A stretch of DNA of 64,000 nucleotides, taken from an uncultured Flavobacteriales bacterium. Lineage in GTDB: Bacteria; Bacteroidota; Bacteroidia; Flavobacteriales; Flavobacteriaceae. The stretch covers positions 1 through 64,000 of the forward strand of contig CAJWBA010000002.1 of assembly GCA_913020155.1 (NCBI GenBank), given 5' to 3'. Both the position numbers and the translations under genes were made by a program. Position 1 is the stretch's first letter; each line of letters begins with the position of its first letter. This document shows positions 27,838 through 36,009 of the stretch, piece by piece. A model generated the notes under the pieces. That model had not been told where the DNA came from. It worked only from the letters and a program-made list of their open reading frames with translations, and ran no database searches.

Positions 27838-29187
27838 ATGGGTAAATACCTACTTAAATTACCAAAAATGGGAGAAAGTGTTGCAGAGGCTACGCTGAGT
27901 ACATGGCTCAAAGATGTAGGTGACCCAATAGCTATTGACGATTCTGTAGTTGAGGTTGCCACAGACAAGGTAGATTCAGATATTCCATCAGAGGTAGCTG
28001 GAGTACTCCTGGAAAAGAAATTTGAAGTAAATGAAATAGCAAAGGTAGGAGACGTAATTGCTGTAATTGAGGTTGAGGGAAATGATGATCCATCTGAAGA
28101 ATCCTTAGAATCCTCAGAATCCGAAGAATTCATTATTTATGAATCTTCATTAGAGGCAGAAAGTTCTCCCCAAAAAGACCCCGTTACAATTATCGAAGCA
28201 GAATTATCTTCAATTCAAGAAACGATACAAACTTCAACGATTTCATCGAACGAATCGAGCCGATTTTATTCTCCCTTAGTAAGAAATATTGCCAAGGCGG
28301 AGGGCATTTCAATTGAAGAATTGGATATCATTCAAGGTTCAGGAGATATGGGAAGAGTTACCAAAAATGATATGTTAATTTATCTCAAAAACTTTACTTC
28401 AGTTAAAGGAACCAATCAAAAACAACAACCTTACTCTTCAAATCAAACGGATATTCAGCCCACAGTTGTTTCAGGACAAGACCAAATAATTGAAATGACT
28501 CGAATGGGTAAAATGATTTCCGATCATATGGTCATGAGTCGAAAAATTTCAGCACATGTACAATCTTTTGTCGAGGTAGATGTTACTGATCTTTGGGAAT
28601 GGAGAGAACGAGTTAGGAAAAGATTTCAAGAGCGCGAACAACAAAAATTAACATTTACTCCCATATTTATTTCTGCTGTTGTTAAAGCACTTAAAAAATA
28701 TCCACTGCTCAACAGTTCAGTGGAGGAGAATAGTAAAATCATTCAAAAAAAAGCGATAAACATTGGTATGGCAACTGCCTTGGGAGACGGTAATTTGATT
28801 GTTCCCGTAATAAAAAACACCGACCACCTCAATTTGGTAGGTTTGGCTAGGGCGGTAAATGAGCTCTCTGCCCGTGCACGAGAGAATAAACTACAACCCG
28901 ATGAGATTCAGGATGGAACCTATACAGTCACCAATGTTGGAAATTTCGGATCGATAACAGGGATACCAATTATCAATCAACCACAAGTCGGTATTTTGGC
29001 CATTGGTGTTATCCGAAAAATGCCAGCAGTTATTGAAACTATAAATGGAGATTTCATAGGAATAAGAAGAAAGATGATGCTGTGTCACAGTTATGACCAT
29101 CGCATAATTAACGGAGCTATGGGAGGACAATTTGTAAAAGCGATTTCTGATGCTTTGGAACAATGGGATACTTCAATTGATTTTTAA
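27838..29187 (+). CDS. 2-oxo acid dehydrogenase E2 component (dihydrolipoamide acyltransferase)
   Basis: The acyltransferase core subunit of a 2-oxo acid dehydrogenase complex (449 aa). One lipoyl domain (residues 1-80, lipoylated K44 in VATDKVDS), a long acidic Ser/Glu-rich linker (82-135), an E3-binding domain (about 140-178; SPLVRNIAKAEGISIEELD) and the catalytic domain (about 215-449). The catalytic His is H421 in SYDHRIING, but the aspartate normally found four residues later is asparagine (N425). E1 and E3 genes are not adjacent, so branched-chain, pyruvate or oxoglutarate specificity is not decided; the single lipoyl domain favours a branched-chain type. Confidence 0.92.
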   Translation: MGKYLLKLPKMGESVAEATLSTWLKDVGDPIAIDDSVVEVATDKVDSDIPSEVAGVLLEKKFEVNEIAKVGDVIAVIEVEGNDDPSEESLESSESEEFIIYESSLEAESSPQKDPVTIIEAELSSIQETIQTSTISSNESSRFYSPLVRNIAKAEGISIEELDIIQGSGDMGRVTKNDMLIYLKNFTSVKGTNQKQQPYSSNQTDIQPTVVSGQDQIIEMTRMGKMISDHMVMSRKISAHVQSFVEVDVTDLWEWRERVRKRFQEREQQKLTFTPIFISAVVKALKKYPLLNSSVEENSKIIQKKAINIGMATALGDGNLIVPVIKNTDHLNLVGLARAVNELSARARENKLQPDEIQDGTYTVTNVGNFGSITGIPIINQPQVGILAIGVIRKMPAVIETINGDFIGIRRKMMLCHSYDHRIINGAMGGQFVKAISDALEQWDTSIDF

Positions 29188-29196
29188 AAATATTTT

Positions 29197-29970
29197 ATGG
29201 GACTTGAACTTAAACGACCACTATGCTTTTTTGACCTCGAAACTACTGGAGTTAATATAGTAAAAGATCGAATTGTTGAGATAGCAGTTATAAAGCTTCT
29301 ACCCAATGGAAATAAAGAAGGGAAAACTTGGTTGGTAAACCCAGAAATGCGGATCCCTAAAGGAGCTTCTGATATTCATGGAATAACAGATGAAAAGGTA
29401 GCAGATTCACCTAATTTTAAAACATTAGCCAGTGAGGTTTATGCCTTCATGAAAGGATGTGATTGGGCTGGATTTAATTCAGATCGTTTTGATATCCCTT
29501 TGATAGCAGAGGAATTTATGCGTGCTGAGGTAGATTTTGACCTCAAAAACCACAAGACCATCGATGTACAAACTATTTTCCACAAAATGGAGCAACGAAC
29601 TCTCAGCGCTGCTTTAAAGTTCTATTGTGATAAAGAATTGACAAACGCTCACTCCGCAATGGCCGACACTGAAGCAACCTATCAAGTTTTATTAGCTCAG
29701 ATTAGACGTTATGAAGAATTGGAAAATAATCTGGATTTTTTGAGCCAATTTTCAACCCGTAAACGATCTCTAGACGTAGCAGGATTTATTTTTTTGAATA
29801 AAGAAAACCAACCCTGCTTTTCTTTTGGGAAACATAAAGGAAAAACAATAGATGAGGTTCTAGAAAAAGAACCAGGATACTTTGGATGGTTGCTTAATGC
29901 TGATTTTCCTTTGTATACAAAGAAAGTTTTAACAGCTCTGCGTTTGAATAAATTTAATGAGGGTAATTAA
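29197..29970 (+). CDS. DEDDh 3'-5' exonuclease with C-terminal DUF3820-like domain
   Basis: A 257-aa exonuclease of the DnaQ/epsilon type. ExoI motif FFDLETTGV (Asp, Glu), ExoII NSDRFDIPLI (Asp) and ExoIII AHSAMADTEATY (His, Asp) make the DEDDh active site in residues 9-165. The C-terminal segment (about 205-250; FSFGKHKGKTIDEV, then GYFGWLL) resembles the small DUF3820-type domain often attached to such nucleases. It begins 9 bp after the E2 gene. It may act in DNA repair or RNA trimming; without polymerase-binding features, a replicative proofreading role is not assumed. Confidence 0.9.
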   Translation: MGLELKRPLCFFDLETTGVNIVKDRIVEIAVIKLLPNGNKEGKTWLVNPEMRIPKGASDIHGITDEKVADSPNFKTLASEVYAFMKGCDWAGFNSDRFDIPLIAEEFMRAEVDFDLKNHKTIDVQTIFHKMEQRTLSAALKFYCDKELTNAHSAMADTEATYQVLLAQIRRYEELENNLDFLSQFSTRKRSLDVAGFIFLNKENQPCFSFGKHKGKTIDEVLEKEPGYFGWLLNADFPLYTKKVLTALRLNKFNEGN

Positions 29971-30006
29971 TAATTGATTGAATAGATCGTGTTTACAATC
30001 TAGAGT

Positions 30007-30618
30007 ATGAAAATAATATGTATTGGTCGGAATTACAGCGATCATATCGAAGAACTAGCAAACGAAAAGCCTATTGATCCCTTGGTTTTTCTTAAACCAG
30101 ACACTTCGTTGGTTTTAAAAAACCAACCTTTTTTTATTCCCCCGTTTTCAAATGATGTACACCATGAGGTCGAAGTTTTGATACGAATCAATCGAATAGG
30201 GAAACACATTCAGCAAAAATTTTCACATAAATACTATGACCAAATTGGTTTGGGGATTGATTTTACTGCACGTGATTTACAAGCAAAGCTCAAATCTAAA
30301 GGGTTGCCTTGGGAAAAAGCAAAAGCGTTTGATGGAGCTGCTGTGGTTGGAGATTGGATCAGGAAATGTGAACTTCCCAATGTTGATCAACTTCAATTCG
30401 AAATGACTAAAAATGGTGACGTTGTTCAGAGGGCATCAACAGCCTTGATGTTAAGGAAAGTAGATGAATTAATATCCTATGTGTCCCAGTTTTTTACCCT
30501 AAAAATCGGAGACATAATTTTCACTGGAACTCCCGCTGGAGTGGGTCCTGTTAGTGTAAATGATGTACTTGAAGGATTTTTAGAAGGGCATCGATTATTC
30601 TCAATAAAAATTAAGTAA
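30007..30618 (+). CDS. fumarylacetoacetate hydrolase family protein
   Basis: A 203-aa FAH-fold hydrolase or isomerase. The start KIICIGRNYSDHIEEL and HEVEVLIRINR (metal-binding Glu residues), with GLGIDFTARDLQ and the FTGTPAGVGPV motif near the end, define the family. Members act on acylpyruvates or other 2-oxo acids by splitting a C-C bond, or tautomerise or decarboxylate related compounds such as oxaloacetate. The exact substrate cannot be told. It is 36 bp after the exonuclease gene and 2 bp before cinA, so it belongs to a run of co-oriented genes. Confidence 0.92.
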   Translation: MKIICIGRNYSDHIEELANEKPIDPLVFLKPDTSLVLKNQPFFIPPFSNDVHHEVEVLIRINRIGKHIQQKFSHKYYDQIGLGIDFTARDLQAKLKSKGLPWEKAKAFDGAAVVGDWIRKCELPNVDQLQFEMTKNGDVVQRASTALMLRKVDELISYVSQFFTLKIGDIIFTGTPAGVGPVSVNDVLEGFLEGHRLFSIKIK

Positions 30619-30620
30619 AT

Positions 30621-31862
30621 ATGATTGCAGAAATTGTAAGTATCGGTGATGAAATTCTAATTGGACAAATCGTAAACACTAATGCTGTTTTTATCGCTAA
30701 AGAATTGAACAAAATTGGCATCGAAGTTGGGCAAATTACTTCTATTTCTGATCGAAAAGAACACATTGAAAGTTGTTTGAATGATGCTCAGAAAAGAGCT
30801 CAAGTAATTATCCTAACAGGGGGTTTAGGGCCTACAAAAGACGATTTGACCAAACACACCCTGTGCGCATACTTTGATGATGTTTTGGTGAAAAATGAAC
30901 TTGTATTGGAACGCATTGAAGAAATGTTTACAAAATACGTTCCCACACCCATCAATGATGAAAATCGAAAGCAAGCTTTGTTACCCTCAAAGGCAAAAGT
31001 TTTGAATAATTTTTATGGAACGGCCTCGGGGATGTGGTTTGAAAACGAAGATCGTGTAATCATTTCCTTACCAGGAGTGCCCTTCGAAATGAAAGCATTG
31101 ATAAGCAATGAGGTAATTCCTACTTTACAAAAACATTACACCCGACCATTTATCATTCATAAAACTTTACTTACTTATGGACTAGGGGAGAGTGTTATAG
31201 CAGAGCGTATTGAAGACTGGGAAAACGACCTCCCCATAGACATAAAACTCGCATATCTCCCAAATTTGGGAAGGGTTCGTTTGCGTTTGTCAAGTAAAGG
31301 AAAAGATCGAGATTTGCTCAATCAAAGGATTGATCAGGAGATTGAAAAATTATTCCCGCTTATTGGAGAGATTATTGTTGGTTTCGAAGAAGAGGCATCT
31401 ATTGAAGAACAGCTTCAAAAACAGTTCATAAAAACAAATAATAGTTTGGCGGTAGCAGAGAGTTGTACGGGTGGAAAAATTGCAAATCAATTTACACAAA
31501 ACCCGGGTGCATCTGAATTTTTTAAGGGAGGAGTGGTTGCCTATTCAACTGATGTCAAAGTAAATATATTGGGAGTGCCCCAATCTTTGATAAATGAATA
31601 TTCTGTAGTAAGCTCCCCAGTTGCAGAGGCAATGGCTGTGGCAGTTCGAGAACGATTGGGAGCAACGATCGGTGTTTCAACAACAGGTAATTCGGGGCCT
31701 TCCAAAGGAGAATCTGACGCAGATTTAGGAACTGTTTTTATTGCTTTAGCTTCTAGTAAAGGAGTTGTAAGTCATGAACTTCATTTAGGAAAACATAGAG
31801 AGCGTGTCGTTGAAAAAACTATAAACAAAGCCATGGAACTTCTACACAAAGAAGTTTTTTAA
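30621..31862 (+). CDS. cinA: CinA family protein (NMN amidohydrolase / ADP-ribose pyrophosphatase)
   Basis: A 413-aa two-domain CinA. The N-terminal MoCF/COG1058 domain (1-165; SIGDEILIGQIVNTNA and TGGLGPTKDDLT) is linked to ADP-ribose pyrophosphatase activity, and the C-terminal CinA domain (about 255-413; AVAESCTGGKIA and VSTTGNSGP) to deamidation of nicotinamide mononucleotide in pyridine nucleotide salvage. Both are complete. It is last in the recR-E2-exonuclease-FAH-cinA series and is followed by a 231 bp spacer carrying the rpmB promoter. Confidence 0.95.
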   Translation: MIAEIVSIGDEILIGQIVNTNAVFIAKELNKIGIEVGQITSISDRKEHIESCLNDAQKRAQVIILTGGLGPTKDDLTKHTLCAYFDDVLVKNELVLERIEEMFTKYVPTPINDENRKQALLPSKAKVLNNFYGTASGMWFENEDRVIISLPGVPFEMKALISNEVIPTLQKHYTRPFIIHKTLLTYGLGESVIAERIEDWENDLPIDIKLAYLPNLGRVRLRLSSKGKDRDLLNQRIDQEIEKLFPLIGEIIVGFEEEASIEEQLQKQFIKTNNSLAVAESCTGGKIANQFTQNPGASEFFKGGVVAYSTDVKVNILGVPQSLINEYSVVSSPVAEAMAVAVRERLGATIGVSTTGNSGPSKGESDADLGTVFIALASSKGVVSHELHLGKHRERVVEKTINKAMELLHKEVF

Positions 31863-32028
31863 TATCCAATATTTCCGACTGTGTTTTTATGTTGAACAAA
31901 AGATCCTTATTACATGATTAAATCATTTTTTCGATACTAGTGTAAGTTTTGATATTTAAAATGGCTAAAAAAAAGGTTTTGTTGTTTAAAACCAAAAAAA
32001 GTCTTTTGAAATTTGACTGGAAACTATT

Positions 32029-32057
32029 TTGATACTCCATAAAAAACACTAAATTTG
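32029..32057 (+). promoter_or_regulatory. promoter of the rpmB-rpmG operon
   Basis: TTG (32029-32031), 18 nt, then TAAATTTG (32050-32057), a perfect -7 box. The predicted transcription start near 32064 leaves about 30 nt before the rpmB ATG. The rest of the 231 bp spacer after cinA holds only A/T-rich sequence and a weak GGTTTT/AAAACC hairpin without a useful T tract. Confidence 0.6.
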
Positions 32058-32093
32058 CACCTCGTTTTAAAGGAACATTTAAAGTCTATAATT

Positions 32094-32330
32094 ATGTCAA
32101 GAGTTTGTGAAATAAGTGGAAAAAGAGCAATGTTCGGTAACAGTGTTTCTAAAGCCATTAACAAAACCAAGCGCCGATTTGAGGTTAATCTAATCAAGAA
32201 GCGATTTTTTATCCCTGAAGAAGACAAATGGATTACATTAAAAGTTACTGCTTCTGTATTAAAAACAATAAATAGAAAAGGAATTTCTGCGGTTTTGAAA
32301 GAAGCCAGAGCAAAAGGAAAATCCATCTAA
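32094..32330 (+). CDS. rpmB: 50S ribosomal protein L28
   Basis: L28 (78 aa), a small basic large-subunit protein. MSRVCEISGKRAMFGNSVSKAINKTKRRFEVNLIKKRF is the family's N-terminal half and VTASVLKTINRKGI the C-terminal. A longer frame starting 13 codons upstream (32055) overlaps the promoter box and is rejected. It is followed 11 bp later by rpmG, the usual L28-L33 pairing in Bacteroidota. Confidence 0.97.
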   Translation: MSRVCEISGKRAMFGNSVSKAINKTKRRFEVNLIKKRFFIPEEDKWITLKVTASVLKTINRKGISAVLKEARAKGKSI

Positions 32331-32341
32331 AATAGTAGATC

Positions 32342-32524
32342 ATGGCAAGAAAAGGAAATCGTGTGCAAGTTATACTTGAGTGTACTGAACACAAAAATTC
32401 GGGAAAACCAGGGACTTCTCGTTACATTTCAACGAAAAATAAAAAGAATACACCAGATCGATTGGAGATTAAAAAATTCAATCCAATTTTAAAGAAAATG
32501 ACTGTTCACAAAGAAATTAAATAA
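32342..32524 (+). CDS. rpmG: 50S ribosomal protein L33
   Basis: L33 (60 aa): [18 protein letters not shown], then [23 protein letters not shown], the conserved core. Only one cysteine is present, so this is the zinc-independent (C-minus) form rather than the four-cysteine zinc ribbon. It lies between rpmB and a DUF4295 gene in one short operon. Confidence 0.97.
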   Translation: MARKGNRVQVILECTEHKNSGKPGTSRYISTKNKKNTPDRLEIKKFNPILKKMTVHKEIK

Positions 32525-32526
32525 CC

Positions 32527-32679
32527 ATGGCAAAGAAATCAGTAGCTACCCTGCAAACGGGATCAAAAAGACTCACCAAAGTAATTAAAATGGTAAAGAA
32601 AGATGACGCCATAAGTTATTCTTTCGTAGAAACAATTACTGCACCAGATCTTGTGAACGACTGGTTGAGTAAACACTAA
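32527..32679 (+). CDS. DUF4295 family small basic protein
   Basis: A 50-aa protein, MAKKSVATLQTGSKRLTKV followed by IKMVKKDD, AISYSF and ending VNDWLSKH. This matches DUF4295, a small basic protein found next to rpmG in Bacteroidota. It starts 2 bp after the L33 stop and is followed by a terminator. The strict link with L28/L33 and its basic charge suggest a ribosome-associated role, but this is inference. Confidence 0.9.
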   Translation: MAKKSVATLQTGSKRLTKVIKMVKKDDAISYSFVETITAPDLVNDWLSKH

Positions 32680-32702
32680 TAATTATACAAGTATTCAATC
32701 TA

Positions 32703-32733
32703 AAAAAAAGCTACTTTTACAGTAGCTTTTTTT
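32703..32733 (+). terminator. rho-independent terminator after DUF4295
   Basis: AAAAAAAGCTAC (32703-32714) pairs with GTAGCTTTTTTT (32722-32733) around a 7-nt loop, with the T tract forming the end. It closes the rpmB-rpmG-DUF4295 operon 24 bp after its last stop and sits only 13 bp before ftsY, so ftsY must rely on read-through or on a promoter overlapping the hairpin. Confidence 0.85.
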
Positions 32734-32746
32734 ATTTAACAACTTT

Positions 32747-33700
32747 ATGAGTTTATTAAAATCATTGTTTTCTGGTGATCAAGAAAAAAAATTGAATAAG
32801 GGGCTAGAACAAACTCGAAAATCTTTTTTCTTAAAACTTGGAACTGTTATAGCAGGAAAATCATCTGTAGACGTTGATTTGTTGGATGATTTAGAAGAAG
32901 TCCTAGTTACATCGGATGTTGGAGTTACAACTACGCTAAAAATTATCGATGCCATTGAAGTGCGCGTAGCCAAAGATCGCTACCTAGGAACAAAGGAATT
33001 GAGTTTAATTTTGAAAGAGGAAATTTCGAGAATATTAAATCAACAACAACCCGAAAAACCCTTTTCATTTTCAGATACGTTCTCGCATCAGCCTCATGTT
33101 ATTATGGCAGTCGGAGTAAATGGTGTTGGGAAAACAACAACTATTGGTAAGCTAGCGCATCATTTGAAAAATGCTGGTAAAAGTGTGGTACTGGGTGCTG
33201 CCGATACTTTTAGAGCAGGTGCAATAGATCAATTGCAAGTATGGGCAGATCGATCTGATGTTCCCATTGTAAAACAACAAATGGGAAGTGATCCAGCTGC
33301 AGTAGCATTTGACACCCTTGAATCTGCTAAAAAACAAAAAGCAGATGTTGTCTTAATAGACACTGCTGGACGCCTTCACAATAAAGTGAATTTGATGAAC
33401 GAACTTTCAAAAGTAAAGAAAGTTATGGATCGGGTGATACCCGATGCTCCCCATGAAGTTCTTTTAGTCATAGACGGTTCAACAGGTCAAAATGCTTTTG
33501 AGCAAGCGAAACAATTTACGCAAGCAACAGAAGTCACCTCATTGGCAATTACCAAACTCGATGGAACTGCAAAAGGTGGGGTTGTTCTTGGAATTTCAGA
33601 TGCTTTCAAGATCCCAGTTAAATTTATTGGAGTAGGCGAAGGAATTGATGATCTTCAACTTTTCAATGTAGAATCTTTTTTACACTCTTTTTTTAATTAA
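32747..33700 (+). CDS. ftsY: signal recognition particle receptor FtsY
   Basis: The SRP receptor GTPase (317 aa) docks SRP-bound ribosomes at the membrane. It has the NG domain only: the N helical bundle (1-95), then GVNGVGKTTTIGKLAHHL (G1), the ADTFRAGA insertion motif, DTAGRLHNK (G3) and TKLDGTAKGG (G4/G5). The acidic A domain of E. coli FtsY is missing, as is normal for Bacteroidota. It is followed 6 bp later by the hydrolase and rimO, all on one strand. Confidence 0.97.
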   Translation: MSLLKSLFSGDQEKKLNKGLEQTRKSFFLKLGTVIAGKSSVDVDLLDDLEEVLVTSDVGVTTTLKIIDAIEVRVAKDRYLGTKELSLILKEEISRILNQQQPEKPFSFSDTFSHQPHVIMAVGVNGVGKTTTIGKLAHHLKNAGKSVVLGAADTFRAGAIDQLQVWADRSDVPIVKQQMGSDPAAVAFDTLESAKKQKADVVLIDTAGRLHNKVNLMNELSKVKKVMDRVIPDAPHEVLLVIDGSTGQNAFEQAKQFTQATEVTSLAITKLDGTAKGGVVLGISDAFKIPVKFIGVGEGIDDLQLFNVESFLHSFFN

Positions 33701-33706
33701 TATCAA

Positions 33707-34699
33707 ATGATGAAAAAAAAACTTAAAATTATTCTTGGAATTTTCGGAATTGGATTCATCATTTTTTTTAATGGGCCAAAAGTAGCTGAGCCTAATCTAA
33801 ATCAAGATTCCCCATCTGTTCCCCAGAACCTTTTAGAATTATATGATTGGATCATAGCTCGAGAAGTAAAAGTTGAAGGATTGAAGAAGGGAAATGAATC
33901 TCGAATTGAGTTCTACGATTCGATCCCTCAAAAAACAAAATACAGTGTTTTGTATTTGCATGGTTTTTCTGCAAGCTCTGAAGAGGGCGCTCCTTTTCAT
34001 CAAAATATTGCTAAACACTTTAAAGCAAATTTGTATTTACCTCGTTTATTTGGACATGGAATAGATAATGAAAGTCCCTTGGAAGAGTTTAGTGGAGATC
34101 AATACATAGCCAGTGCATTAGAAGCACTACAAGTTGCGAAAACCCTCGGAGAACAAGTAATTCTTTTGGGAACTTCAAATGGTGGAGCACTTAGTCTTAT
34201 ACTAGGAAATGACCCAGAGGTTGTAATTATTGGATTGTATTCTCCCAACATTAAAATCAAAAACTCACTCACAGGAATTGGAACCCTTCCATGGGGATTA
34301 GAAATAGCAACCTTTGCTTTAGGAACAGATTATCATATTATGCAAGATGTTGTCTCTCCAAAAGATCAATTTTGGACAACACGATACCATATTAAAGCAA
34401 TAACCCATGTTCAAAAATTACTTGAAGTAGCCATGATTCCCAAAACCTTTGAGAAAATAAAAAAACCAGTTTTTATGGGGTATTATTACAAGGACGAAGT
34501 TAACCAAGATAATGTTGTTTCTGTAGACGCAATGATAGAAATGTTTGATCAGTTGGGGACTTCGACCACACTAAAAGAGAAAATGGCTTTTCCCAAGTCA
34601 GGGAATCACGTAATGACATCATACATTACCAGTGATGATGTTGAAGGGGTTACCAAAGAAAGTATCCGTTTTTTTGAAACTCACTTACCTATGAAATAA
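33707..34699 (+). CDS. alpha/beta hydrolase, lipase/esterase-like, membrane-anchored or exported
   Basis: A 330-aa protein with an N-terminal hydrophobic segment (residues 5-21, basic flank MMKKKLK) acting as signal peptide or anchor, then an alpha/beta hydrolase domain. Elements visible: LYLHGFSAS (oxyanion region), LLGTSNGG (nucleophilic serine elbow GxSxG), an acid in YYKDEVNQD and a late histidine in SGNHVMTS. Substrate unknown; a carboxylesterase or lipase role is inferred. It lies between ftsY and rimO with 6 and 2 bp gaps, suggesting co-transcription. Confidence 0.85.
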   Translation: MMKKKLKIILGIFGIGFIIFFNGPKVAEPNLNQDSPSVPQNLLELYDWIIAREVKVEGLKKGNESRIEFYDSIPQKTKYSVLYLHGFSASSEEGAPFHQNIAKHFKANLYLPRLFGHGIDNESPLEEFSGDQYIASALEALQVAKTLGEQVILLGTSNGGALSLILGNDPEVVIIGLYSPNIKIKNSLTGIGTLPWGLEIATFALGTDYHIMQDVVSPKDQFWTTRYHIKAITHVQKLLEVAMIPKTFEKIKKPVFMGYYYKDEVNQDNVVSVDAMIEMFDQLGTSTTLKEKMAFPKSGNHVMTSYITSDDVEGVTKESIRFFETHLPMK

Positions 34700-34701
34700 A
34701 A

Positions 34702-36003
34702 ATGCGAACAAAAAATTCTACTAAAAATAAAATCAATGTAATTACCCTTGGGTGTTCCAAAAACATTTATGATTCTGAAGTTTTGATGGGACAACTCAAA
34801 GCCAACGATAAAGATGTTGTGCATGAAGAAGATGGAAATATTGTTGTAATTAATACCTGTGGTTTTATTGATAACGCCAAGGAAGAATCTGTAAATACAA
34901 TCTTGGAAAACATTCACAGAAAAGAAGCTGGAGAAATTGACAAGGTTTTTGTGACAGGTTGTTTGAGTGAACGTTACAAACCAGACCTTATACAGGAAAT
35001 TCCTGATGTTGACCAGTATTTTGGAACCAGTGAATTACCTCAATTATTGGCTGCATTAGAAGCCGATTACAAGCACGAACTTCTTGGGGAAAGAATAACA
35101 ACAACCCCAAAAAATTTTGCATATTTCAAGATATCTGAGGGTTGCGATAGGCCTTGTTCATTTTGTGCAATTCCTTTGATGCGAGGAAAACACCGATCAA
35201 CACCAATTGAATATTTAGTAAAACAGGCAGAGGCTTTAGCAAGTGACGGAGTTAAAGAACTCATCTTAATTGCTCAGGATTTGACTTATTATGGTTTGGA
35301 TATTTACAAAAAAAGAAATTTAGCAGAGCTGTTACAAGCCTTAGTTAAGGTCGAGGGTATAGAATGGATAAGAATGCACTATGCTTTTCCCACAGGTTTT
35401 CCTCTTGATGTGTTGGAGGTTATGAAATCCGAACCCAAAGTATGTAATTATTTAGATATTCCCTTACAACATATTTCAGATGATATTTTGAAATCTATGA
35501 GAAGGGGTACTACCAAAGAGAAAACCATAAAACTTCTCAAAGAATTCAGAAAACATGTTCCTGGGATTACCATACGAACCAGTTTGATTGTGGGTTATCC
35601 CGGCGAAACTTTAGAACATTTTGAGGAGTTAAGAACTTGGGTAAAAGAAATGCGTTTTGAACGTTTAGGATGTTTTACCTACAGCCATGAAGAAAATACC
35701 AACGCACATCAGTTGGTTGACGATGTTCCTGAAGCTGAAAAACAAAGAAGGTACTCTGAAATAATGGATATTCAGTCACAAATTTCCTGGGAATTGAATC
35801 AGAAAAAGGTAGGAAAAACATACCGATGCGTAATAGATCGAAAAGAGGGAAACTTTTTTGTAGGTCGTTCTGAGATGGATTCACCAGATGTCGATAATGA
35901 AGTTTTAATTGATGCAAGAAAGTTTTACCTCAAACACGGAGAATATGTAAACCTTACCATTATTGAGGCAGCCGATTTTGATCTCTATGCCGAACCAGTA
36001 TAG
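34702..36003 (+). CDS. rimO: ribosomal protein S12 methylthiotransferase RimO
   Basis: RimO adds a methylthio group to an aspartate of ribosomal protein S12. The 433-aa protein has the N-terminal MTTase domain with three cluster cysteines (LGCSKN, INTCGFID, VTGCLSE), the radical SAM motif CDRPCSFC (Cys-x3-Cys-x2-Cys) and a C-terminal TRAM domain (about 370-433). The GCSKNIYDSEVLMGQL start and IVGYPGET motif distinguish RimO from MiaB. It is third in the ftsY-hydrolase-rimO series and ends 6 bp before the convergent peptidase. Confidence 0.96.
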   Translation: MRTKNSTKNKINVITLGCSKNIYDSEVLMGQLKANDKDVVHEEDGNIVVINTCGFIDNAKEESVNTILENIHRKEAGEIDKVFVTGCLSERYKPDLIQEIPDVDQYFGTSELPQLLAALEADYKHELLGERITTTPKNFAYFKISEGCDRPCSFCAIPLMRGKHRSTPIEYLVKQAEALASDGVKELILIAQDLTYYGLDIYKKRNLAELLQALVKVEGIEWIRMHYAFPTGFPLDVLEVMKSEPKVCNYLDIPLQHISDDILKSMRRGTTKEKTIKLLKEFRKHVPGITIRTSLIVGYPGETLEHFEELRTWVKEMRFERLGCFTYSHEENTNAHQLVDDVPEAEKQRRYSEIMDIQSQISWELNQKKVGKTYRCVIDRKEGNFFVGRSEMDSPDVDNEVLIDARKFYLKHGEYVNLTIIEAADFDLYAEPV

Positions 36004-36009
36004 TGTTTA

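Noticed and set aside
31974-31992. GGTTTT/AAAACC hairpin after cinA
   Set aside because: On the plus strand it is followed by an A tract, not T, so it is not a cinA terminator; on the minus strand no gene leads into it.
31961-32032. A 23-codon lysine-rich ORF (MAKKKVLLFKTKK...) between cinA and rpmB
   Set aside because: It has no promoter box of its own, overlaps the -33 element of the rpmB promoter, and its codons are mostly poly-A derived; probably chance.
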